Part shown: piece after piece, positions 25,877 to 35,267 of the stretch
Numbering within the stretch: the stretch's first letter is position 1
Layout of the letters: each line of letters opens with the position of its first letter
NCBI GenBank assembly: GCA_023387335.1
Contig: JAEWIF010000030.1
Coordinates: 1 to 64,000 of the forward strand
Source: Pseudomonadota bacterium
Lineage (GTDB): Bacteria; Pseudomonadota; Gammaproteobacteria; Burkholderiales; Burkholderiaceae_C
Direction of reading: 5' to 3'
Length of the DNA stretch: 64,000 nucleotides
Notes under the pieces: generated by a model
What the model saw: only the letters and a program-made list of their open reading frames with translations
Told to the model about the DNA's origin: nothing
The model's database searches: none
Made by a program: the position numbers and the translations under genes

Positions 25877-27094
25877 TCAGTCGGCCTCGCGCCAGACAAG
25901 CACGCGGTCGTTGCCCTGATCGTTCACGATCAGATCGCGGCCATGAAAGCGGGCGCCCCTCGGGGAGTTGAGCGTCTTCGCGCCAGGCGAGCTGCCGGCA
26001 CGGCCTGTCTGATCGACGTCGTTCGGCGCTCTGTGGGTGAAATCGCTCTGCCCGACCACGTATCGCGCGGGCAGGCCGTTGGCGGCGGGTAGCTCACTCC
26101 AGATGAGAACCCGGTTGTTGCCCTGGTCCGTCACCGCGAGCTCGCCGGCAGCACTGACGTCCACGGAGATCGGTTTGGACAGCGTGGCTGCCGTCGGAGA
26201 GTCGAAGTCACCGCCATTTGCATCAAAAAGCTCGAACGACTGCTGCCCGACGACGAAGTCGGCGGCCTGACCGCTGACCACAGCGGTAATGTTGCTCCAG
26301 ATCAGCACCCGGTGATTGCCTCTGTCGGCAACGACCAGCCGGGTTCCGTCCGACCACACAGCACTTGGGTCGGACAACGTTCGCTGACTGGGTTTGTCGT
26401 CGCGGTTGCCGTCGCCGTCGTCGTCATTCTTGGCGCAATGGATCATGTCCTGCTGACCCAGAACAAACTTGGCAGGACCGACCGGGCCGCGGTCGACGGG
26501 AAGTTGATCCCAGATCAGGACCCGGTTGTTGCCCGAGTCGGACACGAAAAGCCAACCGTTCGGAGTCAAGTAAGCCGAATTTGGACCGAACAGCGACGAG
26601 TCGTCGCAGGCGGCGCCTTCACCCGCGGTGGCATAAGGCGTCGTGTCAGCCGTGGGCACCGGGTCATAGATGAGTACATTCACTTGGTCGACCACAACCA
26701 ACTTTCCGTTCTGGACGGAGACGTCGAACGAAGGGGATGGAATGCTGAGCATGAAGTCCGCGCTTGGCCCATTCTGAGCGTCATAGCGCCGGAAAACGTA
26801 GACATCACCCCCCGCGGCGACGAAGAGCCGGCCATCGGCGGTGAGAGCTGGGGAGCCGTTCGGGGCACGAAGTGGAGTTGCCGGGCCACCCGGCGAGTCG
26901 ATTCCGTCGAATCCCGACTGCCCGAGGACGATCGAAGCCGCCCCGAAAGGCTTCGACCAACCGCGATCGGAAGCAGGCGCCGGCGCAGGCGGCTCCATGG
27001 CGACATCGCCACCTCCACCGCCACACGCGGCTATCACCGCCATCAACACCGCGACCCCGCAAAGCCGCGCTCGCACGTTCGATCGAATTCTCAT
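25877..27094 (-). CDS. Lipoprotein with NHL-like beta-propeller repeats
   Basis: 405 residues. Lipobox VIAACGGGGGD (Cys24) followed by a poly-Gly/Pro tether. The rest is a repeat protein: four copies of DxGNxRVL(I/V)W (first words SDSGNNRVLIW, last NDQGNDRVLVW at the C-terminus), alternating with a (V)xGQ(Q/S)xF element (four copies). This spacing fits a beta-propeller of NHL type anchored to a membrane. A DDDGDGNRDD loop may bind calcium. GC content and codon choice are visibly lower than in neighbours (many ttg, tca, aac/aat, aga-type codons), suggesting acquisition. No enzyme motif; function unknown. It separates tolA from dnaE on the opposite strand. Confidence 0.8.
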   Translation of the reverse strand: MRIRSNVRARLCGVAVLMAVIAACGGGGGDVAMEPPAPAPASDRGWSKPFGAASIVLGQSGFDGIDSPGGPATPLRAPNGSPALTADGRLFVAAGGDVYVFRRYDAQNGPSADFMLSIPSPSFDVSVQNGKLVVVDQVNVLIYDPVPTADTTPYATAGEGAACDDSSLFGPNSAYLTPNGWLFVSDSGNNRVLIWDQLPVDRGPVGPAKFVLGQQDMIHCAKNDDDGDGNRDDKPSQRTLSDPSAVWSDGTRLVVADRGNHRVLIWSNITAVVSGQAADFVVGQQSFELFDANGGDFDSPTAATLSKPISVDVSAAGELAVTDQGNNRVLIWSELPAANGLPARYVVGQSDFTHRAPNDVDQTGRAGSSPGAKTLNSPRGARFHGRDLIVNDQGNDRVLVWREAD

Positions 27095-27101
27095 GAATGC
27101 T

Positions 27102-27176
27102 CCTTGGTTGGGACGAATGCGATCCCGAAGGGGCCCGCGGGCGACATGCTCAAGCGGCAGTCATGCCCAACCAAGG
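27102..27176 (-). promoter_or_regulatory. Long-range inverted repeat in the leader of the repeat lipoprotein gene
   Basis: CCTTGGTTGGG (27102-27112) and its exact complement CCCAACCAAGG (27166-27176) enclose a 53-nt loop, ending 8 bp before the ATG on the minus strand. The near arm overlaps the place of the ribosome site (AAGGAG reads across it), so pairing could hide the start. No known riboswitch family matched. Confidence 0.45.
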
Positions 27177-27264
27177 AATGCAGTCATGCGTCGACGCTCT
27201 GGAAGCGTCGCGACTCACTATCGCGGGCCTTTAGGCTGGCACGCGACAGCGCTTCGTATTGAAT

Positions 27265-27300
27265 TGATTAGGCGAAGTCGCCTTCGGGGGAATGACGGAG
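27265..27300. repeat. Possible REP-like palindromic unit
   Basis: GGCGAAGTCGCC (27271-27282) followed by TTCGGGGGAATGACGGA resembles the short palindromic extragenic units that end in GGGAATGACGG in many Burkholderiales genomes. Only one copy is in the window, so repeat status is inferred from memory. Confidence 0.3.
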
Positions 27301-27306
27301 CCTAGA

Positions 27307-30300
27307 TCAGTCGTAGACGATCTGCGCCAGCCCCTGGTCGGCCTGCGCCATCCAGCTGGCCAGCGCCGCGTCGCTCGGATAGAAACGCGCGGCTTCGCCC
27401 AGCTGCAGTTCCGCCACCGCCTGCTCGCGGCGCACCGCCAGCCGCACCGGCAGGCCGCGCACCAGTTCGCCCTGCTCCGTCTGCTCGCGTCGCGCGGGGA
27501 ACTCCCGCACCAGGCGCTGCACGTCCGGCGCCTTGCCGTTCACGGCCACGCGCAGGAACTTGCCGAAGCGGCAGCGCGCCGTCGCCAGGTCCCAGGCGTT
27601 CTGGATCGACAGCCGGAAGCCGCCCGAGAAACGGTCCGGCTGCAGCCGCGCCTGCACGATCACCAGCTCGTCGTCCTTGAGCAGGTTGCGGTGCGTGTTG
27701 ATGACGTTCTCGTCGGCGGTCGCCTCGATCGTGGCGGACTTGTCGTCCAGCTTGAACAGAGCGAGCTTGCCGCGCTGGCCGTTGATGACGCGAAAGTCCG
27801 AGATGATGCCGGCCAGCAGCTGCGGCTCGCGGCTGTCGATCAGGTCGTCGATGGCCGTGCGGGCGAAGCGCCGGACCTCGGCCGACACCTCGTCGAACAG
27901 GTGGCCGGAAAGGTAGAAGCCGACCGCCGTCTTCTCGTGCGTGAGCTGCTCCTTCACGCGCCAGGGCAGCGCGTCCACCAGCGGCGGCTCGGCCGTGCTG
28001 GCCGCGTGCGAATCGCCCATGTCGAACAGGCCGCCCTGGTTGGCGTTGGCCTCGGTGGTGCTGGCGAACTCGAAGGCGCGGTCGATGGAGGCCACCAGCT
28101 CCGCGCGGTTGCGATGGATGGCGTCGAACGCGCCGGCCTTGATCAGCGCCTCCACCGTGCGCTTGTTGATGCGGGCACGGTCCACCCGCACGCAGAAGTC
28201 GTACAGGCTCTTGAAGGGACCGCCCTCCTCGCGCGCCCGCACGATGGCCTCGATGGCCTGCTGGCCGGTGCCCTTGACGGCGCCCAGCCCGTAGCGGATG
28301 ACCTTGTCGGAGATCGGCTCGAAGCGGTAGGCGCCTCGATTGACGTCGGGCGGCTCGAACGTCAGCCCGAAGTTCTTCATCGCGTCCTCGAACAACACCT
28401 TCAGCTTGTCGGTGTTGTCCATTTCGACGGTCATGTTCGCGCAGAAGAACTCGGCCGTGTAGTGCACCTTCAGCCAGCCCGTGTGGTAGGCCAGCAGGGA
28501 GTAGGCGGCGGCGTGCGACTTGTTGAAGCCGTAGCCCGCGAACTTCTCCATCAGGTCGAAGATCTCGTCGGCCTTCTCCTGCGAGATGCCGTTCTTGGCC
28601 GCGCCGGTCCGGAAGGTCTCGCGGTGCTGGACCATCTCCTCGAGCTTCTTCTTGCCCATCGCGCGGCGCAGCAGGTCGGCGCCGCCGAGCGAGTAGCCGC
28701 CCAGGATCTGCGCGGTCTGCATCACCTGCTCCTGGTAGACCATGATCCCGTAGGTCTCGGAGAGCATGTCGGCCACCAGCGGATGGGGGTACTCCACCTC
28801 CTCGCGCCCGTGCTTGCGCGCCACGAAGCTGGGGATCAGGTCCATCGGGCCCGGGCGGTACAGCGCGTTCAGCGCGATCAGGTCTTCCAGGCGCGTGGGC
28901 CGCGCGTCGCGCAGCATGCCCTGCATGCCGCGCGATTCGAACTGGAACACCGCCTCGGTCTTGCCGTCGGCGAACAGCCGGTAGGTGGCCGCGTCGTTGA
29001 GCGGGATGTTCTCGAACGCGAAGTCCTCCCGGCCCTTGTGGCGCTTGCGGATGAATTCGCGCGCGATCTCCAGGATGGTGAGCGTGGCCAGGCCCAGGAA
29101 GTCGAACTTCACCAGGCCGGCCGCCTCCACGTCGTCCTTGTCGTACTGGCTCACCGCCGAATCGCTGCCCGGCTGCTGGTACAGCGGCGTGAAGTCGGTC
29201 AGCTTGCCGGGGGCGATCAGCACGCCGCCGGCGTGCATGCCGATGTTGCGGGTCATGCCCTCGAGCGCCTGCGCGAAGTGCAGCAGCGTCTTGACCTCGT
29301 CCTCCTTCTCCAGGCGCTCGGCGAGGATCGGCTCGACCTTGATCGCCTCGGCGATGGTGATGTGCTGGCCCGGCTTGTTGGGGATCAGCTTGCTGATGCC
29401 GTCGCAGAACGTGTAGCTCATGTCCAGCACGCGGCCGACGTCGCGGATGGCCGCGCGCGCGGCCATGGTGCCGAAGGTGGCGATCTGGCTGACGGCGTCG
29501 CGGCCGTACTTGTCCTTGACGTACTCGATGACCCGGTCGCGGTTGCTCTGGCAGAAGTCGATGTCGAAGTCGGGCATCGACACCCGCTCCGGGTTCAGGA
29601 AACGCTCGAACAGCAGGTTGTATTGAAGCGGGTCGAGGTCGGTGATCTTGAGCGCGTAGGCCACCAGCGAACCGGCGCCCGAGCCGCGGCCCGGCCCCAC
29701 CGGGCAGCCGTTGTTCTTGGCCCAGTTGATGAAGTCGCCCACGATCAGGAAGTAGCCCGGGAACCCCATCTTCAGGATGGTGTTGATCTCGAACTCCAGC
29801 CGCTGCACGTAGCGCGGCTTCTCCTTCTCGCGCTGGGCCGCGTCGGGGTACAGGTGCGCCAGGCGCTCGTCCAGGCCCTCGTGCGAAGCGAGGCGGAAGT
29901 AGTCCTCGATCGGCATGCCGTTGGGCGTGGGGAAGTTCGGCAGGCGCGGCTTGCCCAGCTCCAGCACCAGGTTGCAGCGCCGCGCGATCTCGGCGGTGTT
30001 CGCGATGGCCGAGGGCACGTCGGCGAACAGCTGTTCCATCTGGGCCGCGCTCTTGAAGTACTGCTCCTGGGTGAACTTGCGCACGCGGCGCTGGTTGGCC
30101 AGGATCTCGCCTTCGGAGATGCACACGCGCGCCTCGTGCGCCTCGTAGTCGTCCTTCGTGGTGAACTGCACCGGGTGCGTGGCCACCACCGGCAGCTTGA
30201 GGTTCGCGGCCAGCTGCACCGCGGCGGCCACATGGGTCTCGTCGTCGGGGCGGCCGGAGCGCTGGATCTCCACGTAGAAGCGGTGCGGGAACAGCGAGGC

Positions 30301-30765
30301 CAGCTCCAGCGCCACCTGGCTGGCGCGCGAGGCGTCGCCCTGCACCAGCGCCTGGCCCACCGGGCCGGCCTGCGCGCCCGACAGCACGATCAGGCCCTCG
30401 CCCAGCTCGCGCAGCCATTCCAGCTTGCACACGGCCTGGGCGCGCACCACGTTGCGGGTCCAGGCGCGCGCCAGCACCTCGCACAGGTTCAGGTAGCCGG
30501 CGCGGTTCTGCACCAGCACCACGATGCGCGAGAGCGCGCCCTCGTCCTTGCCCAGGCCCTGCAGCATCAGCTCGGCGCCGATGACGGGCTTGACGCCCGC
30601 GCCGCGCGCGGCCTTGTAGAACTTGATCGCGCCGAACAGGTTGTTCAGGTCGGTGATGCCCAGCGCGGGCTGGCCGTCGGCCGCCGCCGCCTTCACGACG
30701 TCGTCGATTCGGTTGGTGCCGTCGACGACGGAGAACTCGGAGTGCAGGCGCAGGTGGACGAACAT
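27307..30765 (-). CDS. dnaE: DNA polymerase III alpha subunit (replicative)
   Basis: 1152 residues, class DnaE1. Order: PHP domain (MFVHLRLHSEFSVVDGTNRIDD, 1-270), palm with catalytic aspartates in MPDFDIDFC at about 395-402, fingers with GPGRGSGAGSLVAYAL, tandem HhH (about 830-900), OB-fold and the C-terminal tau/beta-binding region. The beta-clamp motif was not pinned down. It is the main chromosomal replicase; the window also carries the SOS paralogue dnaE2. It is monocistronic on the minus strand and divergent from trhO with 40 bp between the starts. Confidence 0.98.
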   Translation of the reverse strand: MFVHLRLHSEFSVVDGTNRIDDVVKAAAADGQPALGITDLNNLFGAIKFYKAARGAGVKPVIGAELMLQGLGKDEGALSRIVVLVQNRAGYLNLCEVLARAWTRNVVRAQAVCKLEWLRELGEGLIVLSGAQAGPVGQALVQGDASRASQVALELASLFPHRFYVEIQRSGRPDDETHVAAAVQLAANLKLPVVATHPVQFTTKDDYEAHEARVCISEGEILANQRRVRKFTQEQYFKSAAQMEQLFADVPSAIANTAEIARRCNLVLELGKPRLPNFPTPNGMPIEDYFRLASHEGLDERLAHLYPDAAQREKEKPRYVQRLEFEINTILKMGFPGYFLIVGDFINWAKNNGCPVGPGRGSGAGSLVAYALKITDLDPLQYNLLFERFLNPERVSMPDFDIDFCQSNRDRVIEYVKDKYGRDAVSQIATFGTMAARAAIRDVGRVLDMSYTFCDGISKLIPNKPGQHITIAEAIKVEPILAERLEKEDEVKTLLHFAQALEGMTRNIGMHAGGVLIAPGKLTDFTPLYQQPGSDSAVSQYDKDDVEAAGLVKFDFLGLATLTILEIAREFIRKRHKGREDFAFENIPLNDAATYRLFADGKTEAVFQFESRGMQGMLRDARPTRLEDLIALNALYRPGPMDLIPSFVARKHGREEVEYPHPLVADMLSETYGIMVYQEQVMQTAQILGGYSLGGADLLRRAMGKKKLEEMVQHRETFRTGAAKNGISQEKADEIFDLMEKFAGYGFNKSHAAAYSLLAYHTGWLKVHYTAEFFCANMTVEMDNTDKLKVLFEDAMKNFGLTFEPPDVNRGAYRFEPISDKVIRYGLGAVKGTGQQAIEAIVRAREEGGPFKSLYDFCVRVDRARINKRTVEALIKAGAFDAIHRNRAELVASIDRAFEFASTTEANANQGGLFDMGDSHAASTAEPPLVDALPWRVKEQLTHEKTAVGFYLSGHLFDEVSAEVRRFARTAIDDLIDSREPQLLAGIISDFRVINGQRGKLALFKLDDKSATIEATADENVINTHRNLLKDDELVIVQARLQPDRFSGGFRLSIQNAWDLATARCRFGKFLRVAVNGKAPDVQRLVREFPARREQTEQGELVRGLPVRLAVRREQAVAELQLGEAARFYPSDAALASWMAQADQGLAQIVYD

Positions 30766-30805
30766 GGGTTCGATTGTAGGAAACGCGCCTCCCTAGAATC
30801 GCCCG

Positions 30806-31546
30806 GTGCCCCAAGTCCTGAACATCTCCGGCTACCAGTTCACGCCCGTGGCCGATCCGCCCGCCCTGCGTGACGTGCTTCACGCGGCCGCCGAGGCCGG
30901 CGCGCTGCGCGGCACCGTGCTGCTGGCGCACGAGGGCGTGAACCTGTTCCTCGCCGGCTCCGAAGCCGGCATCGACGCTTTCCTATCGGTGCTGCGCGCC
31001 CAGCCGGGGCTGGCCGGCTTCGAGGCCAAGCGCAGCTGGTCGCACGAGCCGCCGTTCCGCCGGCTGCGGGTCAAGGTCAAGCGCGAGATCATCCGCATGA
31101 ACCAGCCGGCGATCGCGCCGCAGGACGGCAGGGCACCGGCGCTGGACGCGCGCACGCTGCGCCGCTGGCTGGACCAGGGCCATGACGATCACGACCGTCC
31201 CGTCGTCACGCTCGACACGCGCAACGCGTTCGAGGTCGACCACGGCAGCTTCGAAGGCGCGGTCGACTGGCGCCTTTCGAAGTTCAGCGACTTCCCCGCC
31301 ACGCTGCAGGCGCGCAAGGGCGAACTCGAAGGCAAGGCCGTGGTGAGCTTCTGCACCGGCGGCATCCGCTGCGAGAAGGCCGCGCTGTACATGCGCGAGG
31401 CCGGGCTGGACGCCGTCTGGCAGCTGGAGGGCGGCATCCTCAAGTACTTCGAGGAAGCCGGCGGCGCGCACTTCCGCGGCGACTGCTTCGTGTTCGACGA
31501 GCGCATCGCGCTAGATGCCTCGCTGGCCGTGGCCGGCGGCGACTGA
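30806..31546 (+). CDS. trhO: tRNA uridine(34) hydroxylase, rhodanese-like
   Basis: 246 residues. N-terminal ferredoxin-like domain with LLAHEGVNLFLAGS and the conserved KVKREIIRM, then a rhodanese domain whose active loop is CTGGIRCEKAA (about residues 181-191). This is the TrhO/YceA family, which makes 5-hydroxyuridine at wobble U34 of tRNA. It is shorter than E. coli TrhO (350) because the C-terminal Cys-rich extension is absent, as in many Betaproteobacteria. Start is GTG 30806. Confidence 0.88.
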   Translation: MPQVLNISGYQFTPVADPPALRDVLHAAAEAGALRGTVLLAHEGVNLFLAGSEAGIDAFLSVLRAQPGLAGFEAKRSWSHEPPFRRLRVKVKREIIRMNQPAIAPQDGRAPALDARTLRRWLDQGHDDHDRPVVTLDTRNAFEVDHGSFEGAVDWRLSKFSDFPATLQARKGELEGKAVVSFCTGGIRCEKAALYMREAGLDAVWQLEGGILKYFEEAGGAHFRGDCFVFDERIALDASLAVAGGD

Positions 31547-31664
31547 TCGACGGGCGCTGGCACAGCGCCACCCCGACACAGCCCCATCCTCGGGGTTACA
31601 AGCGCGGGCCCGCATCGGCCCGTGCGCGCACCAGAATGGATTCCCGAGACAGCGGGAGGCAGCC

Positions 31665-32966
31665 ATGGACAGCTCCAATTGGCGCAAGCTCGGCTTGTGC
31701 GCGGCGCTGGCGCTCAGCGCGTGCGGCGGTGGTGGTGGCGGTTCGGGCGACGTCGTCGCCCTGGGCGGCTCGGGAAGCGGTGACACGACGGCCGCGACCG
31801 GCGGCGTCCCCGTCGAGACGCCGCCGCCCAGCGCGTCCGGCCCCAATCAGCCCCAACACACCGCCCCCGAGGCCAAGCTGGCCACCTGGACCGTCGCCTT
31901 CCAGCAGGAAGACGCCCAGGCCGTCCGCCAGGGCCTCAGCCGCAACGGCCTGCTGGCCTTCACCGCCACCACCGACCAGGGCCTGCGCGCGCGCCTGTTC
32001 GACGGCCAGGCCGTGCACGAGCTGGTGGACCCGAAAGCGGCCAGCGCCACCGCCGTCAACGATTCCGGCGTGGTGGCCGGCCAGTTCGAGAACGCGGGCA
32101 ACAGGGAGCTTTTCCGCTGGCGGGCCCTGACCGACACGACCACCAACGACCTGGTCGGCACGCAGCCGGACACCACCACGACGGGACAGGCGATCAACGC
32201 GAACGGCGTCATCGCCGGCAACATCAGCGACCGGCGCAACTTCCCTGGAGCGGCCATGCGCTGGGCGCCCGGCACGTTCCGGGAGGTGCTGGCCGAGCTC
32301 GACACGTCGCCGGCGACCAACTCGAACGGGCTGTTCATCAACACGGCCGGGGCCATCGCCGGCGTTTCGGACACGGCCGACCGCCATGTCCACGCGGCGT
32401 TCTGGCGCGCGGGCGGGGCCGACGTGCGGGACATCGGCACCTTCGGCGGCGCGAATTCTTCGCCGGCGGACCTGAACGACGCCGGACAGGTGGTCGGGCA
32501 GGCCGACGACGCGAACGGCCACCCGCGCGCCTTCCTCTGGACCGAATCCGGTGGCCTGCGCGACCTCGGCACGCTCGGCGGTTCGACCGCCACGGCCAAC
32601 GCGCTCAATGCCTCGGGCTCGGTGGTGGGCACCGCCGACACGCCGGACGGCGCGACCGAGGCCTTCCTCTGGCGCGACGGCACCATGCGCTCGCTGGGCA
32701 CGCTGGGTGGCCGCTCGTCCGCCGCCTCGGCGATCAACGCCTCCGGGCTGGTGGTCGGCAATTCCGACACCGGGAACGGCGTGCCGCACGCGTTCGCGTG
32801 GAGCGCGGAGATGGGGATGGTCGACCTGAACGACCGGTTGTCAGGCCAGGCGCCCGGCGTGCTGCAGACCGTGCTGGGCGTGGCCGACAACGGAACGGTG
32901 CTCGCCATCGCCGAGGGCGGCACGCTGGTGCTGCTGCGGCTGTCGGACGAGCAGCACCGCCACTGA
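31665..32966 (+). CDS. HAF-repeat lipoprotein
   Basis: 433 residues. Signal peptide and lipobox ALSACGGGGGG (Cys20), a Gly/Ser/Pro tether to about residue 60, then repeated HAF units: each carries a DLGTLGG-like strand, an NxxGxVVG turn and HAFLW (e.g. DIGTFGG, DLGTLGG, SLGTLGG; PRAFLW, TEAFLW, PHAFAW). Such repeats are probably a beta-propeller on the cell surface or in the periplasm; no catalytic function is known. GGGAGG precedes ATG 31665. Gene is alone between trhO and a convergent DUF599 gene. Confidence 0.85.
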   Translation: MDSSNWRKLGLCAALALSACGGGGGGSGDVVALGGSGSGDTTAATGGVPVETPPPSASGPNQPQHTAPEAKLATWTVAFQQEDAQAVRQGLSRNGLLAFTATTDQGLRARLFDGQAVHELVDPKAASATAVNDSGVVAGQFENAGNRELFRWRALTDTTTNDLVGTQPDTTTTGQAINANGVIAGNISDRRNFPGAAMRWAPGTFREVLAELDTSPATNSNGLFINTAGAIAGVSDTADRHVHAAFWRAGGADVRDIGTFGGANSSPADLNDAGQVVGQADDANGHPRAFLWTESGGLRDLGTLGGSTATANALNASGSVVGTADTPDGATEAFLWRDGTMRSLGTLGGRSSAASAINASGLVVGNSDTGNGVPHAFAWSAEMGMVDLNDRLSGQAPGVLQTVLGVADNGTVLAIAEGGTLVLLRLSDEQHRH

Positions 32967-32975
32967 AACGAAGGC

Positions 32976-33671
32976 TCAGTCGCGCAGCACGTGCAGCACG
33001 TACGAGTTGAACTCGCGCGCGTAGAGCACCGCCGACACCACGGCCGCCGCGATGGCCAGCGCCAGCGGCGAGAAGAACCAGGCCAGCGCGGCGAACGAGA
33101 AGTAGTAGGCGCGGATGCCGTCGTTGAAGGTTTCCGCCGCCATGCCCACCAGCTTGCCCGCTCGGCCGGCCACCTCTTCGCGGTCGAACCGGCCCTGCTC
33201 GAACGCCTCCGGCGACGGCATCGAGCCCAGCACCAGCGCCGCGAAGGTGTACTGGCGCATCGACCAGGTGAAGCGGAAGAAGGCGAACACGAAGATCGCC
33301 ATCAGCACCAGCACCTTGAGCTCGAACACCAGCATGGTGGTGCGCGCGGCGAACGGGATCTCGCGCACGAACTCGGCGGCCTTGTCTGTGGTGCCGAGGA
33401 GGGCCAGCAGGCCGCCGATGATGATCAGCGTGGCCGACGCGAAGAACGAGGGGCTGGACGAGAGGCTCTGCACGATGATGCCGTCGAGCACGCGCGGGTC
33501 GCGCCCGGTCGCCTGGATCATCCAGCGCGTGCGCCAGCGGTTGGTGGTGGCCAGCAGGGTGACGCCGGTCGCGCTGGCGCGCCGCGAGTACCACGCGTAG
33601 CCCACCCAGACGGCAATAGACCAGGCCAGGGCCAGCCAGTCGGCGAGCGTGAGGATCGCGAGCATCTGCAT
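32976..33671 (-). CDS. DUF599 family membrane protein
   Basis: 231 residues with about four membrane segments: near 8-26, 75-95, 115-135 and 195-220. The family signature is seen in VGYAWYSRRAS, RWRTRWMIQATGRDPRVLDGIIVQSL and FFRFTWSMRQYTF. Function of DUF599 is unknown. Start at the first ATG of MQML (33671). Faces the HAF gene (convergent, 9 bp) and follows the pirin gene in the same direction by 25 bp. Confidence 0.88.
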   Translation of the reverse strand: MQMLAILTLADWLALAWSIAVWVGYAWYSRRASATGVTLLATTNRWRTRWMIQATGRDPRVLDGIIVQSLSSSPSFFASATLIIIGGLLALLGTTDKAAEFVREIPFAARTTMLVFELKVLVLMAIFVFAFFRFTWSMRQYTFAALVLGSMPSPEAFEQGRFDREEVAGRAGKLVGMAAETFNDGIRAYYFSFAALAWFFSPLALAIAAAVVSAVLYAREFNSYVLHVLRD

Positions 33672-33696
33672 GCCGCGATCATAGGAGCGCCGGCGC

Positions 33697-34587
33697 TCAG
33701 GACATCGGCTCGGGCGGAGTGAAGCGCGTGGCCGGCAGCGGGATGAAATCGCTCTCGCCCGGCACCATCGCGAACCGCTGCGCGGCCCAGTCGTCGCTGG
33801 CCTGCATGATGCGCTCCTTGCGGCTGGAGACGAAGTTCCAGTACATGTAGCGCGGGCCGACGCTCTCGCCGCCCACCACCACCAGCCGCGCGGGACCCGC
33901 GGCTTCGATGCGCGCGACGCGGCCGGGCTCCAGCACCTGCATGTGGTGCGGCGGCATGGGCTGGCCGTCCAGGCGAAGTTCGCCCTCGATCGGATAGAGC
34001 GCCAGCTCCGGCGCGAGCGGCGGCAGGTCCAGCACGCCGCCGGGCAGCGCGAGGTCGAGGTAGAGCGTCGGCGAAGCCGGCCGCACCGGTGAGCGGACGC
34101 CCAGCGCTTCACCCACCATGAGACGGGCACGCGCGCCGCCGAGCGACACCTCCGGGATGTCCGCGGCGGCCACGTGCTGGAACGAGGGCTCGACCTCCTC
34201 CATCGCCTCGGGCAATGCCACCCACAGCTGCAGGCCGTGGTTGACGTAGGGCGACCGCCGCATCGATTCGGGTTTGCGCTCCGAATGCACGATGCCGCTC
34301 CCCGAGGTCATCCAGTTCACCGCGCCGGGCTCGACCCGCTGCTCGGTGCCCAGGCTGTCGCGATGCATCATCGCGCCCTCGAACAGGTAGGTGACGGTCG
34401 CGAGGCCGATGTGCGGATGCGGACGCACGTCGTGGTTGTCCCCGGGCTGTTCGGTCACCGGACCGAAGTGGTCGAAGAACACGAACGGCCCGACGCTGCG
34501 CCGGCGCGCGGCCGGCAGCAGGCGGCGCACCTTGAAGCCGCCGCCGAGGTCCTTCTCGTGCGAAGTGAGCTGCTGTGCGACGGCCAT
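33697..34587 (-). CDS. Pirin family protein
   Basis: 296 residues, bicupin. N-terminal cupin has the metal-site block FDHFGPV and HPHIGLATVTYLFEGAMMHRDSLG, then GAVNWMTSGSGIVHSER. Bacterial pirins can act as quercetin-2,3-dioxygenases or as redox-sensitive regulators; which applies here is unknown. It is the last of four genes (pirin-2, doxX, wrbA-like, pirin-1) transcribed away from a LysR regulator. Confidence 0.93.
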   Translation of the reverse strand: MAVAQQLTSHEKDLGGGFKVRRLLPAARRRSVGPFVFFDHFGPVTEQPGDNHDVRPHPHIGLATVTYLFEGAMMHRDSLGTEQRVEPGAVNWMTSGSGIVHSERKPESMRRSPYVNHGLQLWVALPEAMEEVEPSFQHVAAADIPEVSLGGARARLMVGEALGVRSPVRPASPTLYLDLALPGGVLDLPPLAPELALYPIEGELRLDGQPMPPHHMQVLEPGRVARIEAAGPARLVVVGGESVGPRYMYWNFVSSRKERIMQASDDWAAQRFAMVPGESDFIPLPATRFTPPEPMS

Positions 34588-34609
34588 GGTGCGATCCTTT
34601 CCGGTTGGC

Positions 34610-35167
34610 TTACTTGCGGGCCCAGCGCGAAGCCGCCTGGGCGACGCGCTTGCCGAACTCGCGGGCGAACCTGAGGTCGCCTTCGAACATCTCGCCCGGC
34701 GAAGCGTCCGACGGCGACACCGAGGCGGCGCCGCTCCAGATGCCCAGCCAGTTCAGGTCGTCGCGGGTCGACGCCTTGGCGTTGGCCGGCATCATGCCCG
34801 TTCCCACCCACACGCCGCCGTGCTGCATCGCCAGCGTCATGAAGTAGTTCAGCGTGGCGGTCTTGTCGCCGATGGTGCTGGCGCTGTTGGTGAAGCCGGC
34901 GAACAGCTTGTCCTTCCAGGCCGAGCTGAACCACGGCTTGGACGAGGCGTCGGCGAACTTCTTGAACTGCCAGCTCGGGCCGCCCATGTAGGTCGGCGAG
35001 CCGAACACGATGGCGTCCGCCTGCCCCAGCTGCTCCCACGCGCCTTCGGGCAGGTTGCCGTCGGCGTCGATGGCGATCAGCACGGCGTCGGCGCCCTCGG
35101 CCACGGCTTGCGCCTGGCGTTGGGTGTGGCCGTAGCCGGAGTGGTAGACGACTGCGATGTTGGCCAT
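34610..35167 (-). CDS. Flavodoxin-fold NAD(P)H:quinone reductase, WrbA-like
   Basis: 185 residues. FMN-binding phosphate loop YHSGYGHTQRQA at the N-terminus, FGSPTYMGGPSWQFKKFAD and FTNSAST as in WrbA/flavodoxin-like proteins. Expected to reduce quinones by two electrons and so limit oxidative stress. It sits in the pirin-DoxX cluster; ribosome site GGAAAG lies before the ATG. Confidence 0.9.
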   Translation of the reverse strand: MANIAVVYHSGYGHTQRQAQAVAEGADAVLIAIDADGNLPEGAWEQLGQADAIVFGSPTYMGGPSWQFKKFADASSKPWFSSAWKDKLFAGFTNSASTIGDKTATLNYFMTLAMQHGGVWVGTGMMPANAKASTRDDLNWLGIWSGAASVSPSDASPGEMFEGDLRFAREFGKRVAQAASRWARK

Positions 35168-35267
35168 GTCTTCTTTACTTTCCTTGGTTTCGGGAATCTT
35201 GGGGACGAGAGGGACTACCCGGGCGCCGCGCGCCCGGTGTGTTCAGGGAATGGGTGGGAAGCCGGGA

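Noticed and set aside
26841..27305. Plus-strand open frames opposite the repeat lipoprotein
   Set aside because: The minus-strand gene has lipobox and regular repeats; the plus-strand translation is featureless.
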